Source: Aeromicrobium erythreum (GTDB lineage Bacteria; Actinomycetota; Actinomycetes; Propionibacteriales; Nocardioidaceae). From it: a stretch of DNA of 64,000 nt. The position numbers were made by a program, and so were the translations under genes. The stretch is from NCBI RefSeq assembly GCF_001509405.1, contig NZ_CP011502.1:620001-684000 (forward strand). Direction: 5' to 3'. The notes under the pieces are model-generated. The model saw only the letters and a program-made list of their open reading frames with translations. It was not told the origin of the DNA and ran no database searches. Below, one piece after another: positions 16,360 through 25,245 of this stretch. The number at the start of each line of letters is the position of its first letter. Position 1 is the stretch's first letter.

Positions 16360-17049
16360 GTGACCCTTCTGCGCGAGACCCCGACCGGGACCCCCGATCC
16401 CGCGGCGGCATCGGCGACCCGCGACGTCCCTGACGCGACGCTCGCCCGCCTGCCGCTGTACCTGCGGGTGCTGCAGACGTTCGCCGACGCGGGTGCCGCG
16501 ACCTGCTCGTCGGTCGAGCTGGCCGAGGCCGCGGGCGTGAACCCCGCGAAGGTGCGCAAGGACCTCTCCCACCTCGGCTCCTACGGCACCCGCGGAGTCG
16601 GCTACGACGTCGAGTACCTGCAGTACCAGATCGCGCGGGGCCTCGGGCAGACGCAGACGTGGGACGTCGTCATCGTCGGCGCCGGCAACCTCGGCTCGGC
16701 CCTCTCGACCTACGGCGGCTTCGCGCCGCGCGGCATCCGCGTGGCGGCCGTCCTCGACACCGACCCGTCCCGCGTGGGCAGCACGGTCGGCGACGTCGAG
16801 GTGCGTCCGCTCGACGTGCTCGACGCCGTCGTCGCGGAGCACGCCATCGCGATCGCCGTGGTCGCGGTGCCCGGCGAGGCCGCGCAGGAGGTCGCCGACC
16901 GGCTCGTCGCCGCCGGTGTCACGAGCATCCTCAACTTCGCACCTGCCGTGCTGCAGGTGCCGCCCCACGTGCAGGTGCGCAAGGTCGACCTCTCGGTCGA
17001 GCTGCAGATCCTCGCGTACCACGAGCAGCGGAAGGCGGAGACGGCATGA
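16360..17049 (+). CDS. rex: Redox-sensing transcriptional repressor Rex
   Basis: Rex is a dimeric repressor that senses the NADH/NAD+ ratio and releases DNA when NADH rises. The 229-residue protein has the winged HTH (ARLPLYLRVLQTF; CSSVELAEAAGVNPAKVRKDLSH) and a Rossmann domain with VIVGAGNLGSALS. The C-terminal helix VRKVDLSVELQILAYHE is the swapped dimer helix. The GTG at 16360 is preferred over ATG 16309 because GGAG lies 5 bases upstream and the promoter would start transcription at about 16310. It heads the heme operon, as in Streptomyces rex-hemACD, and has its own operator upstream. Confidence 0.95.
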   Translation: MTLLRETPTGTPDPAAASATRDVPDATLARLPLYLRVLQTFADAGAATCSSVELAEAAGVNPAKVRKDLSHLGSYGTRGVGYDVEYLQYQIARGLGQTQTWDVVIVGAGNLGSALSTYGGFAPRGIRVAAVLDTDPSRVGSTVGDVEVRPLDVLDAVVAEHAIAIAVVAVPGEAAQEVADRLVAAGVTSILNFAPAVLQVPPHVQVRKVDLSVELQILAYHEQRKAETA

Positions 17050-17153
17050 GCGAGCGCCAGCTGGGGGCACCTCCCGCTTGCGGGGGCGCGAACGATGGGC
17101 ACCTCGTGCCGGCACGTCCGTACCGTGCTCTTCCCACGGAGGTGTCGGCATGA
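17046..17153 (+). CDS. Possible 35-codon coupled ORF between rex and hemA
   Basis: An ATG overlapping the rex stop (ATGA) opens a 35-codon frame that ends in a TGA overlapping the hemA ATG (again ATGA). The peptide has no recognisable family and contains one cysteine. Part of the DNA, CTGGGGGCACCTCCC then GCTTGCGGGGG, looks like inserted repeat material able to form a hairpin. It may exist only to carry ribosomes from rex to hemA, or may be chance. hemA has its own good ribosome binding site (GGAGG), so the frame is not required for its translation. Confidence 0.35.
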   Translation: MSERQLGAPPACGGANDGHLVPARPYRALPTEVSA

Positions 17154-18460
17154 GCGTGTTGGTGGTGGGCATGTCCCACCGGTCGGCCCCGATCGACGTG
17201 CTGGAGCGCGCGTCGCTCGACACCGACGCGGCGGTCAAGCTCGCGCACCGGGCGCTGGAGACCGCGTCGGTCACGGAGGCCGCCGTCATCTCCACGTGCA
17301 ACCGGGTCGAGGTGTACGTGGAGGCCGACCGGTTCCACAACGCCCTGGAGGACGTCTCGCACCTGCTGGCTGAGCACGCGGGCCTCGGGCGCGAGGACCT
17401 CGTGTCGCACGCGTACGTGCACTACGACGACTCCGCGGTCGCGCACCTGTTCTCGGTGGCGGCGGGCATGGACTCGATGATCCTCGGCGAGAGCCAGATC
17501 TTGGGCCAGGTACGTCAGGCGCTGCACACGGGCCAGGCGGAGTCGACGGTCGGCTCGGCGCTGAACGCGCTGTTCCAGCAGGCGTTGCGGATCGGCAAGC
17601 GGGGGCACGCGGAGACCGGGATCGACCGGCTGGCGCCGTCGACGGTGACGGCCGGCCTCGACGCCGTGGGCGACGTGGTGCTCGAGCCCGACACCCGGTT
17701 CCTGGTGGCGGGTGCGGGCACGATGGCCAGCCTCGCCGTCCGCACGCTCGTGGAGCGTGGTGTCGAGCCGCGTCGGATCATGGTCGCGAACCGCACGTTC
17801 CAGCGCGCCTACGAGCTGGTCGCCACGTTCGGGGTGAGCGCCGTCCGTTGGGAGGCGCTCGACGTCGAGCTGGCGGCCGCCGACGTCGTCATCAGCTGTA
17901 CCGGCGCGGCCGGGTCGGTCTTCGAGACCGACCGGGTGGCCGCTGCCCTCGCCCGCGGCGGTCGCCGGTCCGAGGAGATGGTGTTCGTCGACCTGGCGCT
18001 GCCGCGCGACGTCGCCCCTGGCGTGGGCGAGCTCGACGGGGTGACCGTCATCGACCTGGTCACGCTCGCCGCGCGCTCGGAGAACGCCGAGCTGGCCGGC
18101 GACGTGGAGCAGGTGCGGGCGATCGTCGCCGACGAGGTGCGCAGCTTCCTGGCCGCCAAGGCCCAGTCGCGCGTGACGCCGACCGTGAAGGCGCTGCGCA
18201 GCATGGCCACCGAGGTCGTGGAGGCCGAGACGGCGCGTCTGCTGGGCCGCCTCGACGGTCTCGCGCCGGAGCAGGTCGAGCAGGTCAGGATCGCGCTGAA
18301 GCGGGTCGCGGACAAGCTGATCCACGCGCCGACGGTGCGCGTGCAGCAGCTGGTCGACGGTCCGGCGGGTCTCACGTACGCCGACGCACTGTCGGACCTG
18401 TTCGCGCTCGACCCCGCCACGGTCGACGCCGTCACGCAGGTGAAGGGAGGCAAGGGATGA
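17150..18460 (+). CDS. hemA: Glutamyl-tRNA reductase
   Basis: HemA reduces glutamyl-tRNA(Glu) to glutamate-1-semialdehyde, the first committed step of C5-pathway heme synthesis. The 436-residue protein shows the N-terminal GMSHRSAPIDVLE, the nucleophilic cysteine in ISTCNRVEVYVE (near residue 50), GESQILGQVRQAL, the NADPH-binding VAGAGTMASLAVRTL and the C-terminal dimerisation helix. The start ATG follows ACGGAGG at the right spacing. It partners HemL (encoded at 25.4 kb) for transfer of the unstable semialdehyde. Placement behind rex suggests NADH-linked control. Confidence 0.97.
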   Translation: MSVLVVGMSHRSAPIDVLERASLDTDAAVKLAHRALETASVTEAAVISTCNRVEVYVEADRFHNALEDVSHLLAEHAGLGREDLVSHAYVHYDDSAVAHLFSVAAGMDSMILGESQILGQVRQALHTGQAESTVGSALNALFQQALRIGKRGHAETGIDRLAPSTVTAGLDAVGDVVLEPDTRFLVAGAGTMASLAVRTLVERGVEPRRIMVANRTFQRAYELVATFGVSAVRWEALDVELAAADVVISCTGAAGSVFETDRVAAALARGGRRSEEMVFVDLALPRDVAPGVGELDGVTVIDLVTLAARSENAELAGDVEQVRAIVADEVRSFLAAKAQSRVTPTVKALRSMATEVVEAETARLLGRLDGLAPEQVEQVRIALKRVADKLIHAPTVRVQQLVDGPAGLTYADALSDLFALDPATVDAVTQVKGGKG

Positions 18461-19416
18461 GCGACCGCGCCCCCCTGCGTCTCGGCACCCGTGCCAGCGC
18501 CCTCGCCACCACTCAGTCGGGGCAGGTGGCCGCCCGCATCACCGAGCTGACCGGTGTCGAGGTCCAGCTCGTGACGGTCAGCACCGAGGGCGACCGGAAC
18601 CAGGCCCCCCTCACGCAGATCGGCGGCACGGGCGTGTTCGTCGCGGCCCTGCGCGAGGCGGTGCTGGAGGGTCGGGTCGACCTCGCCGTGCACTCGCTGA
18701 AGGACCTGCCGACGACGCCCGACCCGGCCCTGACCCTCGCGGCCGTCACGTCGCGGGAGGACCCCCGCGACGTGCTCGTCGCGCGCGACGGGCTCACCCT
18801 GGGCGAGCTGCCGCCCGGCTCCCGGGTGGGCACCGGCTCGCCGCGTCGCGCCGCACAGCTCAACGCGCTGGGGCTCGGCGTCGAGATCGTGCCCGTGCGC
18901 GGCAACGTCGACACCCGCATCGGCAAGGTCACGTCGGGCGAGCTCGACGGCGTCGTCCTCGCCCGCGCCGGGCTCCTGCGCCTGGGCCGGGAGGACGAGG
19001 CCACCGAGGTGCTCGACCCGATCCAGGTGCTCCCCGCGCCCGGCCAGGGCGCCCTGGCCTGCGAGTGTCGCGCCGACGACGCCGAGACCGCTACGATCCT
19101 CGCCGTGCTCGACGACCCGGACACCCGGGCCGCCGTCACCGCCGAACGTTCCCTGCTCTCCGCGCTGGAGGCAGGGTGCAGCGCACCCGTCGGTGCGCTC
19201 GCCGACGTCGTCTGGGGAGACGACGGCGACGAGCTGTGGCTGCGCGCCGTGGTCGGAGACCCCTCCGGCTCACCCACCATCCGCCTGTCCGCCTCCGGCC
19301 CGCTCAGCGAGCCGGCAGCGGTCGGCGAACGTCTCGCTGCCGAGATGCTCGCCGAAGGTGCGTCCGAGCTGATGGCCGACACCCCGTCCGGCACATCGAT
19401 CGGACCCACCTCATGA
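18457..19416 (+). CDS. hemC: Porphobilinogen deaminase (hydroxymethylbilane synthase)
   Basis: HemC joins four porphobilinogens into hydroxymethylbilane. The 319-residue protein begins with LRLGTRASALATTQ and contains HSLKDLPTTP and VGTGSPRRAAQLNAL (substrate-binding arginines). The cysteine that holds the dipyrromethane cofactor is in ALEAGCSAPVGAL near residue 240. It overlaps hemA by 4 bases and hemD by 4 bases, both ATGA junctions. Confidence 0.97.
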   Translation: MSDRAPLRLGTRASALATTQSGQVAARITELTGVEVQLVTVSTEGDRNQAPLTQIGGTGVFVAALREAVLEGRVDLAVHSLKDLPTTPDPALTLAAVTSREDPRDVLVARDGLTLGELPPGSRVGTGSPRRAAQLNALGLGVEIVPVRGNVDTRIGKVTSGELDGVVLARAGLLRLGREDEATEVLDPIQVLPAPGQGALACECRADDAETATILAVLDDPDTRAAVTAERSLLSALEAGCSAPVGALADVVWGDDGDELWLRAVVGDPSGSPTIRLSASGPLSEPAAVGERLAAEMLAEGASELMADTPSGTSIGPTS

Positions 19417-21086
19417 CCACCCGGCAGTCCAGGAAGAAGACCGACACCGTGACACCACCCACCACCGCCACCGTCGAGGCACCCGTGAAGCAGGACCCCG
19501 CGCCCAAGCGGAGCCCGAAGCCGCTGGGGCACGTCAGCTTCGTCGGCACCGGTCCGGGCGACGCCAGCCTGCTGACCGTCCGCGCGGCCGAGCTCATCGC
19601 CGAGGCCGACGTCGCCATCATCGAGCAGCCCGAGCAGGCTGCCCTCGTGCCCGAAGGCGTCGAGGTCGTGGACGGCGGCGTCGGTGAGGACGGCACCGCC
19701 CTCACCCACGCCGCGCGCGCCCGCCTCGTCGTCCGGCACGCCAAGACCGGCGCCCACGTCGTGCGTCTCGTCAGCGGCGACCCGTTCACGTACGCCACGG
19801 CGCCCGAAGAGGCCGCCGCGTGCGCGAAGGCCGGCATCGCCTTCGAGATCGTGCCCGGCGTCTCGTCCGTCACCGGCGTCCCCGCCTACGCGGGCGTGCC
19901 GCTGACCAACAAGGCGCACCGCCAGTACCGCGTGGTCAGCGTCGGCGACGCGACCATCACCTGGGCCGACCACGCCGGCACCGACACGCTCGTGCTGCTG
20001 TCGGCGGTCGCGCGCATCGGTGAGGCCGCCGCCGGCCTGATCGAGGCGGGACGCTCCCCGGAGACGCCCGTCGCCATGACCCGCGTCGGCACCACGACCG
20101 AGCAGACGACCGTCGTGTCGACGCTCGCCGACATCGCCGTCGACGCGAAGGCCGCGGCCATGACGTCGCCGGCGATCACCGTCGTCGGCGAGGTCGTCGC
20201 GATGCGTGAGGCGCTGTCGTGGTTCGAGACGAAGCCGCTGTACGGCTGGCGCGTGCTCGTGCCGCGCACGAAGGAGCAGTCGGCCGGCCTGGCCGCGCGC
20301 CTGCGCTCCTACGGCGCGGTGTCGGAGGAGGTGCCGACGATCTCCGTCGAGCCGCCCCGCAACCCCCAGCAGATGGACAAGGCCGTCCGCGGCCTCGTCG
20401 AGGGCCGCTACGAGTGGGTCGCGTTCACCAGCGCGAACGCCGTGAAGGCCGTGCGCGAGAAGTTCGAGGAGTACGGCCTCGACGCGCGCGCGTTCTCGGG
20501 CCTGAAGATCGCTGCCGTCGGCGAGAAGACCGCCGAGGCGATCAGCACGTGGGGCATCCGCGCCGACCTCGTGCCAAGCGGCGAGCAGTCGGCTCGCGGC
20601 CTGGTCGAGGAGTGGCCGCCGTTCGATGAGCTGCTCGACCCGATCAACCGGGTGTTCCTGCCGCGCGCCGACATCGCCACCGAGACGCTCGTGGCCGGTC
20701 TGCAGGAGCTCGGCTGGGAGGTCGACGACGTGACCGCCTACCGCACGGTGCGGGCGGCGCCGCCGCCGGCGCCGACGCGTGAGGCGATCAAGACCGGCAA
20801 GTTCGACGCGGTGCTGTTCACGTCGAGCTCGACGGTGCGCAACCTGGTCGGGATCGCGGGCAAGCCGCACGCGTCGACGATCATCGCGTGCATCGGCCCG
20901 GCCACGGCGCAGACGGCGGAGGAGCACGGCCTGCGGGTCGACGTCCTCGCCGAGCAGCCGTCGGCGGACGTCCTCGCGGACGCGCTCGCCGAGTTCGGTG
21001 CCGCCCGTCGCCTTGCTTTCCTGGAGGCGGGGGAGCCGGTGCTGAAGCCGTCGCAGAAGAAGCCGTCGTCGCGGCGCAAGGCCTGA
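19413..21086 (+). CDS. hemD: Bifunctional uroporphyrinogen-III C-methyltransferase / uroporphyrinogen-III synthase
   Basis: This 557-residue fusion follows the common actinobacterial arrangement. Residues about 38-275 are a tetrapyrrole (CobA/SUMT) methyltransferase with [19 protein letters not shown] and [10 protein letters not shown]. Residues about 285-545 are HemD, with [20 protein letters not shown], the switch segment [13 protein letters not shown] and [15 protein letters not shown]. The first half would start siroheme or cobalamin synthesis and the second closes uroporphyrinogen III. The first 36 residues are a Lys/Thr/Pro-rich leader. The methyltransferase domain looks intact, but its activity in such fusions is not always proven. 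Confidence 0.92.
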   Translation: MTTRQSRKKTDTVTPPTTATVEAPVKQDPAPKRSPKPLGHVSFVGTGPGDASLLTVRAAELIAEADVAIIEQPEQAALVPEGVEVVDGGVGEDGTALTHAARARLVVRHAKTGAHVVRLVSGDPFTYATAPEEAAACAKAGIAFEIVPGVSSVTGVPAYAGVPLTNKAHRQYRVVSVGDATITWADHAGTDTLVLLSAVARIGEAAAGLIEAGRSPETPVAMTRVGTTTEQTTVVSTLADIAVDAKAAAMTSPAITVVGEVVAMREALSWFETKPLYGWRVLVPRTKEQSAGLAARLRSYGAVSEEVPTISVEPPRNPQQMDKAVRGLVEGRYEWVAFTSANAVKAVREKFEEYGLDARAFSGLKIAAVGEKTAEAISTWGIRADLVPSGEQSARGLVEEWPPFDELLDPINRVFLPRADIATETLVAGLQELGWEVDDVTAYRTVRAAPPPAPTREAIKTGKFDAVLFTSSSTVRNLVGIAGKPHASTIIACIGPATAQTAEEHGLRVDVLAEQPSADVLADALAEFGAARRLAFLEAGEPVLKPSQKKPSSRRKA

Positions 21087-21087
21087 C

Positions 21088-22101
21088 GTGACGTCCCAGG
21101 ACCGACCGTCGTTGGGTCGCCGGCCGCTGGGCGGACCGCCCGTCCACCGACCGCGCCGTCTCCGCACGACGCCCGCCATGCGGGCGCTCGTGCGCGAGAC
21201 GCGCACGGAGCCGTCGCAGCTGGTCCTGCCGATGTTCGTGGCGGAGGGGCTCACCGAGCCCAAGCCCATCGCGAGCATGCCGGGCGTCGTGCAGCACACG
21301 CGCGCGTCGGCCCGTGAGGCGGTGCGTGAGGCGGCCGGTCTCGGCCTGGGCGGCGTCATGCTGTTCGGCGTGCCCGAGCACAAGGACGCGGTCGGCTCCG
21401 GGGCGCTCGACCCCGACGGCATCCTCAACGTCGCCCTGGCCGACGCCCGCGACGAGGTCGGCGACGACCTGCTCGTCATGGCCGACCTGTGCCTCGACGA
21501 GTTCACCGACCACGGCCACTGCGGCGTGCTCGACGACCAGGGTCGCGTCGACAACGACGCGACGCTGGAGATCTACGGTCGGATGGGTGTCGTGCAGGCC
21601 GAGTCGGGGGCCCACCTCGTCGGCCCGAGCGGCATGATGGACGGCCAGGTCGCGGTGGTGCGCGAGGCGCTCGACGACGCGGGGCACACCGACGTCGCGA
21701 TCCTCGCCTACGCCGCGAAGTACGCGTCGGCGTTCTACGGACCGTTCCGCGAGGCCGTTGACTCCTCCCTGCAGGGCGACCGCAAGACCTACCAGCAGGA
21801 CCCCGGCAACGCCCGCGAGGCGCTGCGCGAGACCCTGCTCGACGTCGCCGAGGGCGCCGACATCGTCATGGTGAAGCCGGCGCTCGCCTACCTCGACCTC
21901 GTCGCGTCCATCCGCGCCGCCGTCGACCTCCCCGTCGCCGCCTACACGGTGTCGGGCGAGTACGCGATGGTCGAGGCCGCGGCCGAGAAGGGGTGGATCG
22001 ACCGCGAGCGCACCGTCTCGGAGACGATCACCTCCATCCGCCGCGCAGGCGCCGACATCGTCCTCACCTACTGGGCCGCGGAGATCGCCCGCCGCGCCTG
22101 A
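21088..22101 (+). CDS. hemB: Delta-aminolevulinic acid dehydratase (porphobilinogen synthase)
   Basis: HemB condenses two 5-aminolevulinates to porphobilinogen. The 337-residue protein has the Schiff-base lysines in [14 protein letters not shown] and [11 protein letters not shown]. The metal loop reads [15 protein letters not shown]: the zinc-type CxC is replaced by CLD, indicating a Mg-dependent or alternative-metal enzyme. GTG 21088 lies one base after the hemD stop; the upstream 30 residues are Arg/Pro-rich, so the internal ATG at 21178 is a possible alternative. It ends the rex-hem operon; the composite repeat begins about 20 bases later. Confidence 0.95.
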   Translation: MTSQDRPSLGRRPLGGPPVHRPRRLRTTPAMRALVRETRTEPSQLVLPMFVAEGLTEPKPIASMPGVVQHTRASAREAVREAAGLGLGGVMLFGVPEHKDAVGSGALDPDGILNVALADARDEVGDDLLVMADLCLDEFTDHGHCGVLDDQGRVDNDATLEIYGRMGVVQAESGAHLVGPSGMMDGQVAVVREALDDAGHTDVAILAYAAKYASAFYGPFREAVDSSLQGDRKTYQQDPGNAREALRETLLDVAEGADIVMVKPALAYLDLVASIRAAVDLPVAAYTVSGEYAMVEAAAEKGWIDRERTVSETITSIRRAGADIVLTYWAAEIARRA

Positions 22102-22125
22102 GGGCTCGGCTCGGCTCGGCTGGGG

Positions 22126-22296
22126 TCGACCTGCGGCTGCGTCGGTGCGGGTTCTTGCTCGACCTGCGGCTGCGTCGGTGCGGCTTCGACTCGTCCTGCG
22201 CTCCGAAAGGGCCTCGACCGGGCGGCTGGGTGCCGCACTGGTCTGGGGTCTCGGGCTGCGGGTTGCGCTCGGGGTGGACGCAAGAATCTGCGTTCG
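22126..22296. repeat. Left arm of composite inverted repeat 1 (interrupted by IS30)
   Basis: Two tandem copies of a 33-bp unit beginning CGACCTGCGGCTGCGTCGG (22127 and 22160) lead into GGCCTCGACCGGGCGGCTGG (22210-22229), then GGACGCAAGAATCTGCGTTC (22276-22295). All of these reappear inverted at 23,650-23,830. The stretch lies just after hemB. The same unit and GGCCTCGACCGG core build the second composite element at 45.8-46.2 kb. No gene is present here; overlapping reading frames have no homology I recognise. Confidence 0.85.
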
Positions 22297-22307
22297 CGCC
22301 CCCTGAG

Positions 22308-22515
22308 CGGTGGATTCGCCACCGAGACGCCCTCATCGGTGGATCCGCCACCTTCTGAGCGCTCTACAGGTGGCAGATCCACCGCCGAGCGGGCTAGCCG
22401 TGGCAGCGATGCTTCCTTCGCGTGGACCGTGCCACGAGAAGGGAGAAGCGTTCGTCACCCCAACGCCAAGTGCACCCAAGATTCTTCATTCGCGCGTAGA
22501 AGGCCGAACGCTTCT
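22308..22515. repeat. Loop modules of composite repeat 1: triple GGTGGATC hairpins and an AGAAGCGTTCG inverted repeat
   Basis: Three short near-palindromes of the GGTGGATCCGCCACC type lie at 22309-22323, 22338-22352 and about 22369-22383, the third inverted. AGAAGCGTTCG (about 22443) is repeated inverted as CGAACGCTTCT (about 22505), its right arm ending 5 bases before the IS30 end. No coding feature was found. Confidence 0.65.
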
Positions 22516-22519
22516 GGTT

Positions 22520-23592
22520 GGGCTCAACCGGTTGTTGCAAGTAGCCCTTCGTTGAGGGTCTGGGCTGGAGTCTTCCATCCGAGGGTCTGGCGTGGGCGGG
22601 TGTTCAGGCGTAGGGCGATGGCGTCGCATTCGTCCTGGGTGACGTGGCGCAGGTCCGCACCCTTGGGCCAGTACTGGCGCAGGAGTCCGTTGGTGTTCTC
22701 GTTGCTGCCGCGCTGCCAGGGCGAGTGGGGGTCGCAGAAGTAGACGGGCATGCCGGTGGCGATGGTGAACTGGGCGTGTTGGGCCATCTCGCGGCCCTGG
22801 TCCCAGGTCAGGGACTTGCGCAGCTCCAACGGGAGCCGGGCGATGATCGCGGTCAGCTGCTCGCGGGTATCGGCCGCGGTGCGCGAGGTGTTCAACGGCG
22901 CCAGGAGTACGAACCGGGATCGGCGTTCGACCAGCGTGATGATCTGGCCCTTGCCGATCCCGCCCAGCAGCAGGTCGCCCTCCCAATGGCCGGGCACGGC
23001 CCGATCATCTGCCTCAGCCGGCCGCGCGGAGATCGAGACCATGCCCTTGAGCTTGCCGATCTTCTCGCTACGGGTCTTCGTGCCGCGCGCGACCCGACCG
23101 GTGCGTAGATGCGCCGTCAGCTCCCTGCGCAGCTCGCCACGGGTCTGCACGAACAGCGACTGGTAGATCGTCTCGTGACTCACGCGCATAGCCTCATCGT
23201 CCGGATACAGGCTCGGCAACATGGCGGCGATCTGCTGTGGTGACCAGTCAGCCTCCAACAAGCCAGCGACCACCGCAGCAAGCTCGCCCACCACCTTGCA
23301 CGGCTTGGGTCGACAAGCCCGCCGCCGCGCCAACCGCTGCGCCTTGGACGCCCGATAACGGGCAGGCCGACCGATCAGCACCACACCGGCACGCGACGAA
23401 CGCGGACCACCACCACGACGCACCTCACGCGAGATCGTCGCCGGCGAACGACCCAGCACCGCAGCGATCTGGCCCTGCGTCAGACCAGCCTCCAAACCAC
23501 GCTCGATCACCCACCGCTCACCCTCGACCAGACGAGAACCAGGCATACCCACCTCCAGTAGTCACATCGTCTTGCAACTACCGGTTGAGACC
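22520..23592. mobile_element. IS30-family insertion sequence, complete (about 1.07 kb)
   Basis: Imperfect terminal inverted repeats bound a single transposase gene. The left end reads GGGCTCAACCGGTTGTTGCA and the right end, inverted, GGTCTCAACCGGTAGTTGCA, with two mismatches in these 20 bases. Length and gene content are those of IS30. No target-site duplication of the usual 2-3 bp could be fixed, so the exact outer boundary is uncertain by a few bases. It sits in the loop between the two arms of a long inverted repeat, which fits the known preference of IS30 elements for palindromic targets. Confidence 0.9.
22524..23552 (-). CDS. IS30-family transposase
   Basis: A 342-residue DDE transposase. 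The N-terminal HTH is GLTQGQIAAVLGRSPATISR (residues about 24-43), and VSHETIYQSLF is a second DNA-binding block. The catalytic residues are in PGHWEGDLLLG (Asp), TWDQGREMAQH (Asp) and GSNENTNGLLRQYWPKG (Glu). All motifs are intact and the frame is unbroken, so the element may be active. The ATG at 23550-23552 follows GGAGGT. The last codons and the stop lie within the left terminal repeat. Confidence 0.95.
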   Translation of the reverse strand: MGMPGSRLVEGERWVIERGLEAGLTQGQIAAVLGRSPATISREVRRGGGPRSSRAGVVLIGRPARYRASKAQRLARRRACRPKPCKVVGELAAVVAGLLEADWSPQQIAAMLPSLYPDDEAMRVSHETIYQSLFVQTRGELRRELTAHLRTGRVARGTKTRSEKIGKLKGMVSISARPAEADDRAVPGHWEGDLLLGGIGKGQIITLVERRSRFVLLAPLNTSRTAADTREQLTAIIARLPLELRKSLTWDQGREMAQHAQFTIATGMPVYFCDPHSPWQRGSNENTNGLLRQYWPKGADLRHVTQDECDAIALRLNTRPRQTLGWKTPAQTLNEGLLATTG

Positions 23593-23607
23593 ACCCTGCG
23601 TTGACGA

Positions 23608-23830
23608 CGGGATCCCGTAGCAAACGCAGAATCCTTCGATCTCAGCGCACGAACGCAGATTCTTGCGTCCCACGCGAGTCACAGCCCGAGAACCCAACCC
23701 AGCGCGCCCGCCAGCCGCCCGGTCGAGGCCCTTGCGGAGACCACCTCCACGACAAGCCGCGCCAGCGCAGCCCCACTCCCACGAGAAGCTGCGCCAGCGC
23801 ACCCGCAGGTCGACGAGAAACGCCGCCGAC
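23608..23830. repeat. Right arm of composite inverted repeat 1
   Basis: CGAACGCAGATTCTTGCGTC (from 23650) is the exact inverse of the left-arm word; with one further base the match is 21 bp. CCAGCCGCCCGGTCGAGGCC (from 23711) inverts the left core, and two inverted copies of the 32-33-bp unit (GCGCCAGCGCA at 23759 and 23791) follow. A degenerate extra copy, AACGCAGAATCCTTCG, lies near 23625. The region 23593-23850 contains no recognisable gene. Confidence 0.85.
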
Positions 23831-23850
23831 GCGAGACCCCAAGAGCCCCC

Positions 23851-23894
23851 CGACGCAACGAACCCCCGACCGCCGGCCGGGGGTTCGTCGTCGG
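23851..23894 (-). terminator. Strong hairpin 3' of the lytic transglycosylase gene
   Basis: ACGAACCCCCG and CGGGGGTTCGT form a long GC-rich stem starting 7 bases beyond the stop codon on the minus strand. A T-tract is absent, as is common in high-GC actinobacteria. Confidence 0.65.
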
Positions 23895-23900
23895 GGCGGG

Positions 23901-25151
23901 TCAGCCCTTCGTGTACTTGTCCATGCAGGCCTTGAAGCGGGCCGCGTGGGTGTCGACGGGGAGCAGGGAGACCTCGACGGCGCAGCGCAGGTTCGCCTCG
24001 GTGGCGCTGAGCAGGTCGGTCACCGGCTTCGTGATGGGCGCGAGGGGGGTGTCCTTCACGGCACCCTGCACGGCACCGCCGACGGTGGAGCCGCCACCGG
24101 ACCCGCCGGTGGAGCCGCCGCCCGTGCCGCCGGAGCCGCCCGAGCCGCCGGTGGAGCCGCCGCCGGACGAACCGCCCGTGGAGCCGCCGGACCCGCCGGT
24201 GGAGCCGCCGGACGAACCGCTCGAGGACCCGCCGGAGGAGGAGCTGGTGCCGCGCGGCTTCTTCGTCGACTCCTGGACCTTCTGCTCCTGCTTGGCCGCG
24301 TCGCGACGCTGGGCGGGGGTCAGGGTCTGGTCGAACGAGCGGCTGGTCAGGACCGAGCCGGTCGACGTGCCGTTCGGGGTGGCGGTGAAGTCGCCGCTCG
24401 CGTACGCCTTGCTGATGCCGAGCACCAGGTCGACGTACTCCGAGGAGTTGTTGTACCGGCGGACCGCTGCGGCGGCGCCGTCCTGCGTCGACAGGTCGCC
24501 GCTGCCGGAGCACAGGTAGATGGCGGCCGCCGTGGCGGCATCGTTGATGTTCTGGGGATCCTTCTTGCCGTCGCCGTCGGCGTCGACGCCCACCGAGCGC
24601 CACGTGCCGGGGATGAACTGCATCGGACCGACCGCGCGGTCGTAGACCGCGTCGTCGTCGAGCCCGCCGTTGTCGGTGTCGCGGATCTCGGCGATGCCGT
24701 CGCGGCCGTCGAGCGGGATGCCGTAGATGCCCGGCTTCGCCACGCCCTTCGCGTCGAGCGCGTTGCCACCGGTACGACCGTGGTTGGACTCGACCCGGCC
24801 GATCGCGGCGACGAGGTGCCACGGGAGGTTGCAGGACGGGTCGGCCTTGCCCAGCAGCTCCTCCGCACGGCGGTACGCCGACAGCGCGGCCGTCGGGATG
24901 CCGTTGGTCGACAGCGTCGCCAGGGTGCCGCTCGCACCGGCGCGCGAGTCGACGCCTGGGGGCGCTGCCTGCACGCTCGCCGGCTGCTCGAACGCCGTGG
25001 CGGGGACGTCGGGGATGTCGTCGGCGCTCACCCGGTCGCTGGCCGTGGCCAGACCCGTGTTGCTGATCGCCGCTCCCCAGGCGACCACCAGCAGACTCAT
25101 CGGCACCAGGGCGCTGGCCTTCTGCCAGCGGCTGAGCTTGCGTGCTCCCAT
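23901..25151 (-). CDS. Membrane-anchored or secreted lytic transglycosylase (SLT/MltB-like)
   Basis: A 416-residue peptidoglycan hydrolase that cleaves glycan strands outside the membrane. Residues 10-37 form a signal-anchor. The catalytic domain has [18 protein letters not shown] (catalytic E121), [12 protein letters not shown] and a [15 protein letters not shown] segment. Residues 301-356 are a Gly/Ser/Thr-only linker, followed by a C-terminal tail with two cysteines (C390, C409). The ATG at 25149-25151 is chosen for the GGGAGGG upstream; a longer frame starting at 25355 covers the promoter region and is rejected. A perfect sigma-BldN-type promoter lies about 95 bases upstream. Confidence 0.88.
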   Translation of the reverse strand: MGARKLSRWQKASALVPMSLLVVAWGAAISNTGLATASDRVSADDIPDVPATAFEQPASVQAAPPGVDSRAGASGTLATLSTNGIPTAALSAYRRAEELLGKADPSCNLPWHLVAAIGRVESNHGRTGGNALDAKGVAKPGIYGIPLDGRDGIAEIRDTDNGGLDDDAVYDRAVGPMQFIPGTWRSVGVDADGDGKKDPQNINDAATAAAIYLCSGSGDLSTQDGAAAAVRRYNNSSEYVDLVLGISKAYASGDFTATPNGTSTGSVLTSRSFDQTLTPAQRRDAAKQEQKVQESTKKPRGTSSSSGGSSSGSSGGSTGGSGGSTGGSSGGGSTGGSGGSGGTGGGSTGGSGGGSTVGGAVQGAVKDTPLAPITKPVTDLLSATEANLRCAVEVSLLPVDTHAARFKACMDKYTKG

Positions 25152-25193
25152 ACGTCTCGTGTCCCTCCCGCGACCGCCGTGGCGGCGGTCACA

Positions 25194-25208
25194 GTAACCA
25201 GATGTTAC
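25194..25208. promoter_or_regulatory. GTAAC-N5-GTTAC inverted repeat in the transglycosylase leader
   Basis: A 15-bp inverted repeat with an adjacent GTCACA half-site between the predicted promoter and the start codon. It could be a response-regulator site of the kind seen near cell-wall hydrolase genes (MtrA, for example), but the consensus match is loose. Confidence 0.3.
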
Positions 25209-25245
25209 CGGCCACCACTCCCTCGTGGATGTGGCCTGCATCTCA

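Noticed and set aside
18513..21554. 1013-codon minus-strand frame opposite hemC/hemD/hemB
   Set aside because: Antisense shadow; low-complexity Arg/His/Gly composition and no recognisable domain, while the plus-strand heme genes are certain.
22064..22382. Short frames in both directions flanking the IS30 element
   Set aside because: They translate the inverted-repeat arms and match no family; the repeat structure explains them.
22520..23592. Inactive or frameshifted IS remnant
   Set aside because: The transposase frame is uninterrupted, carries all DDE motifs and is bounded by matching terminal repeats.
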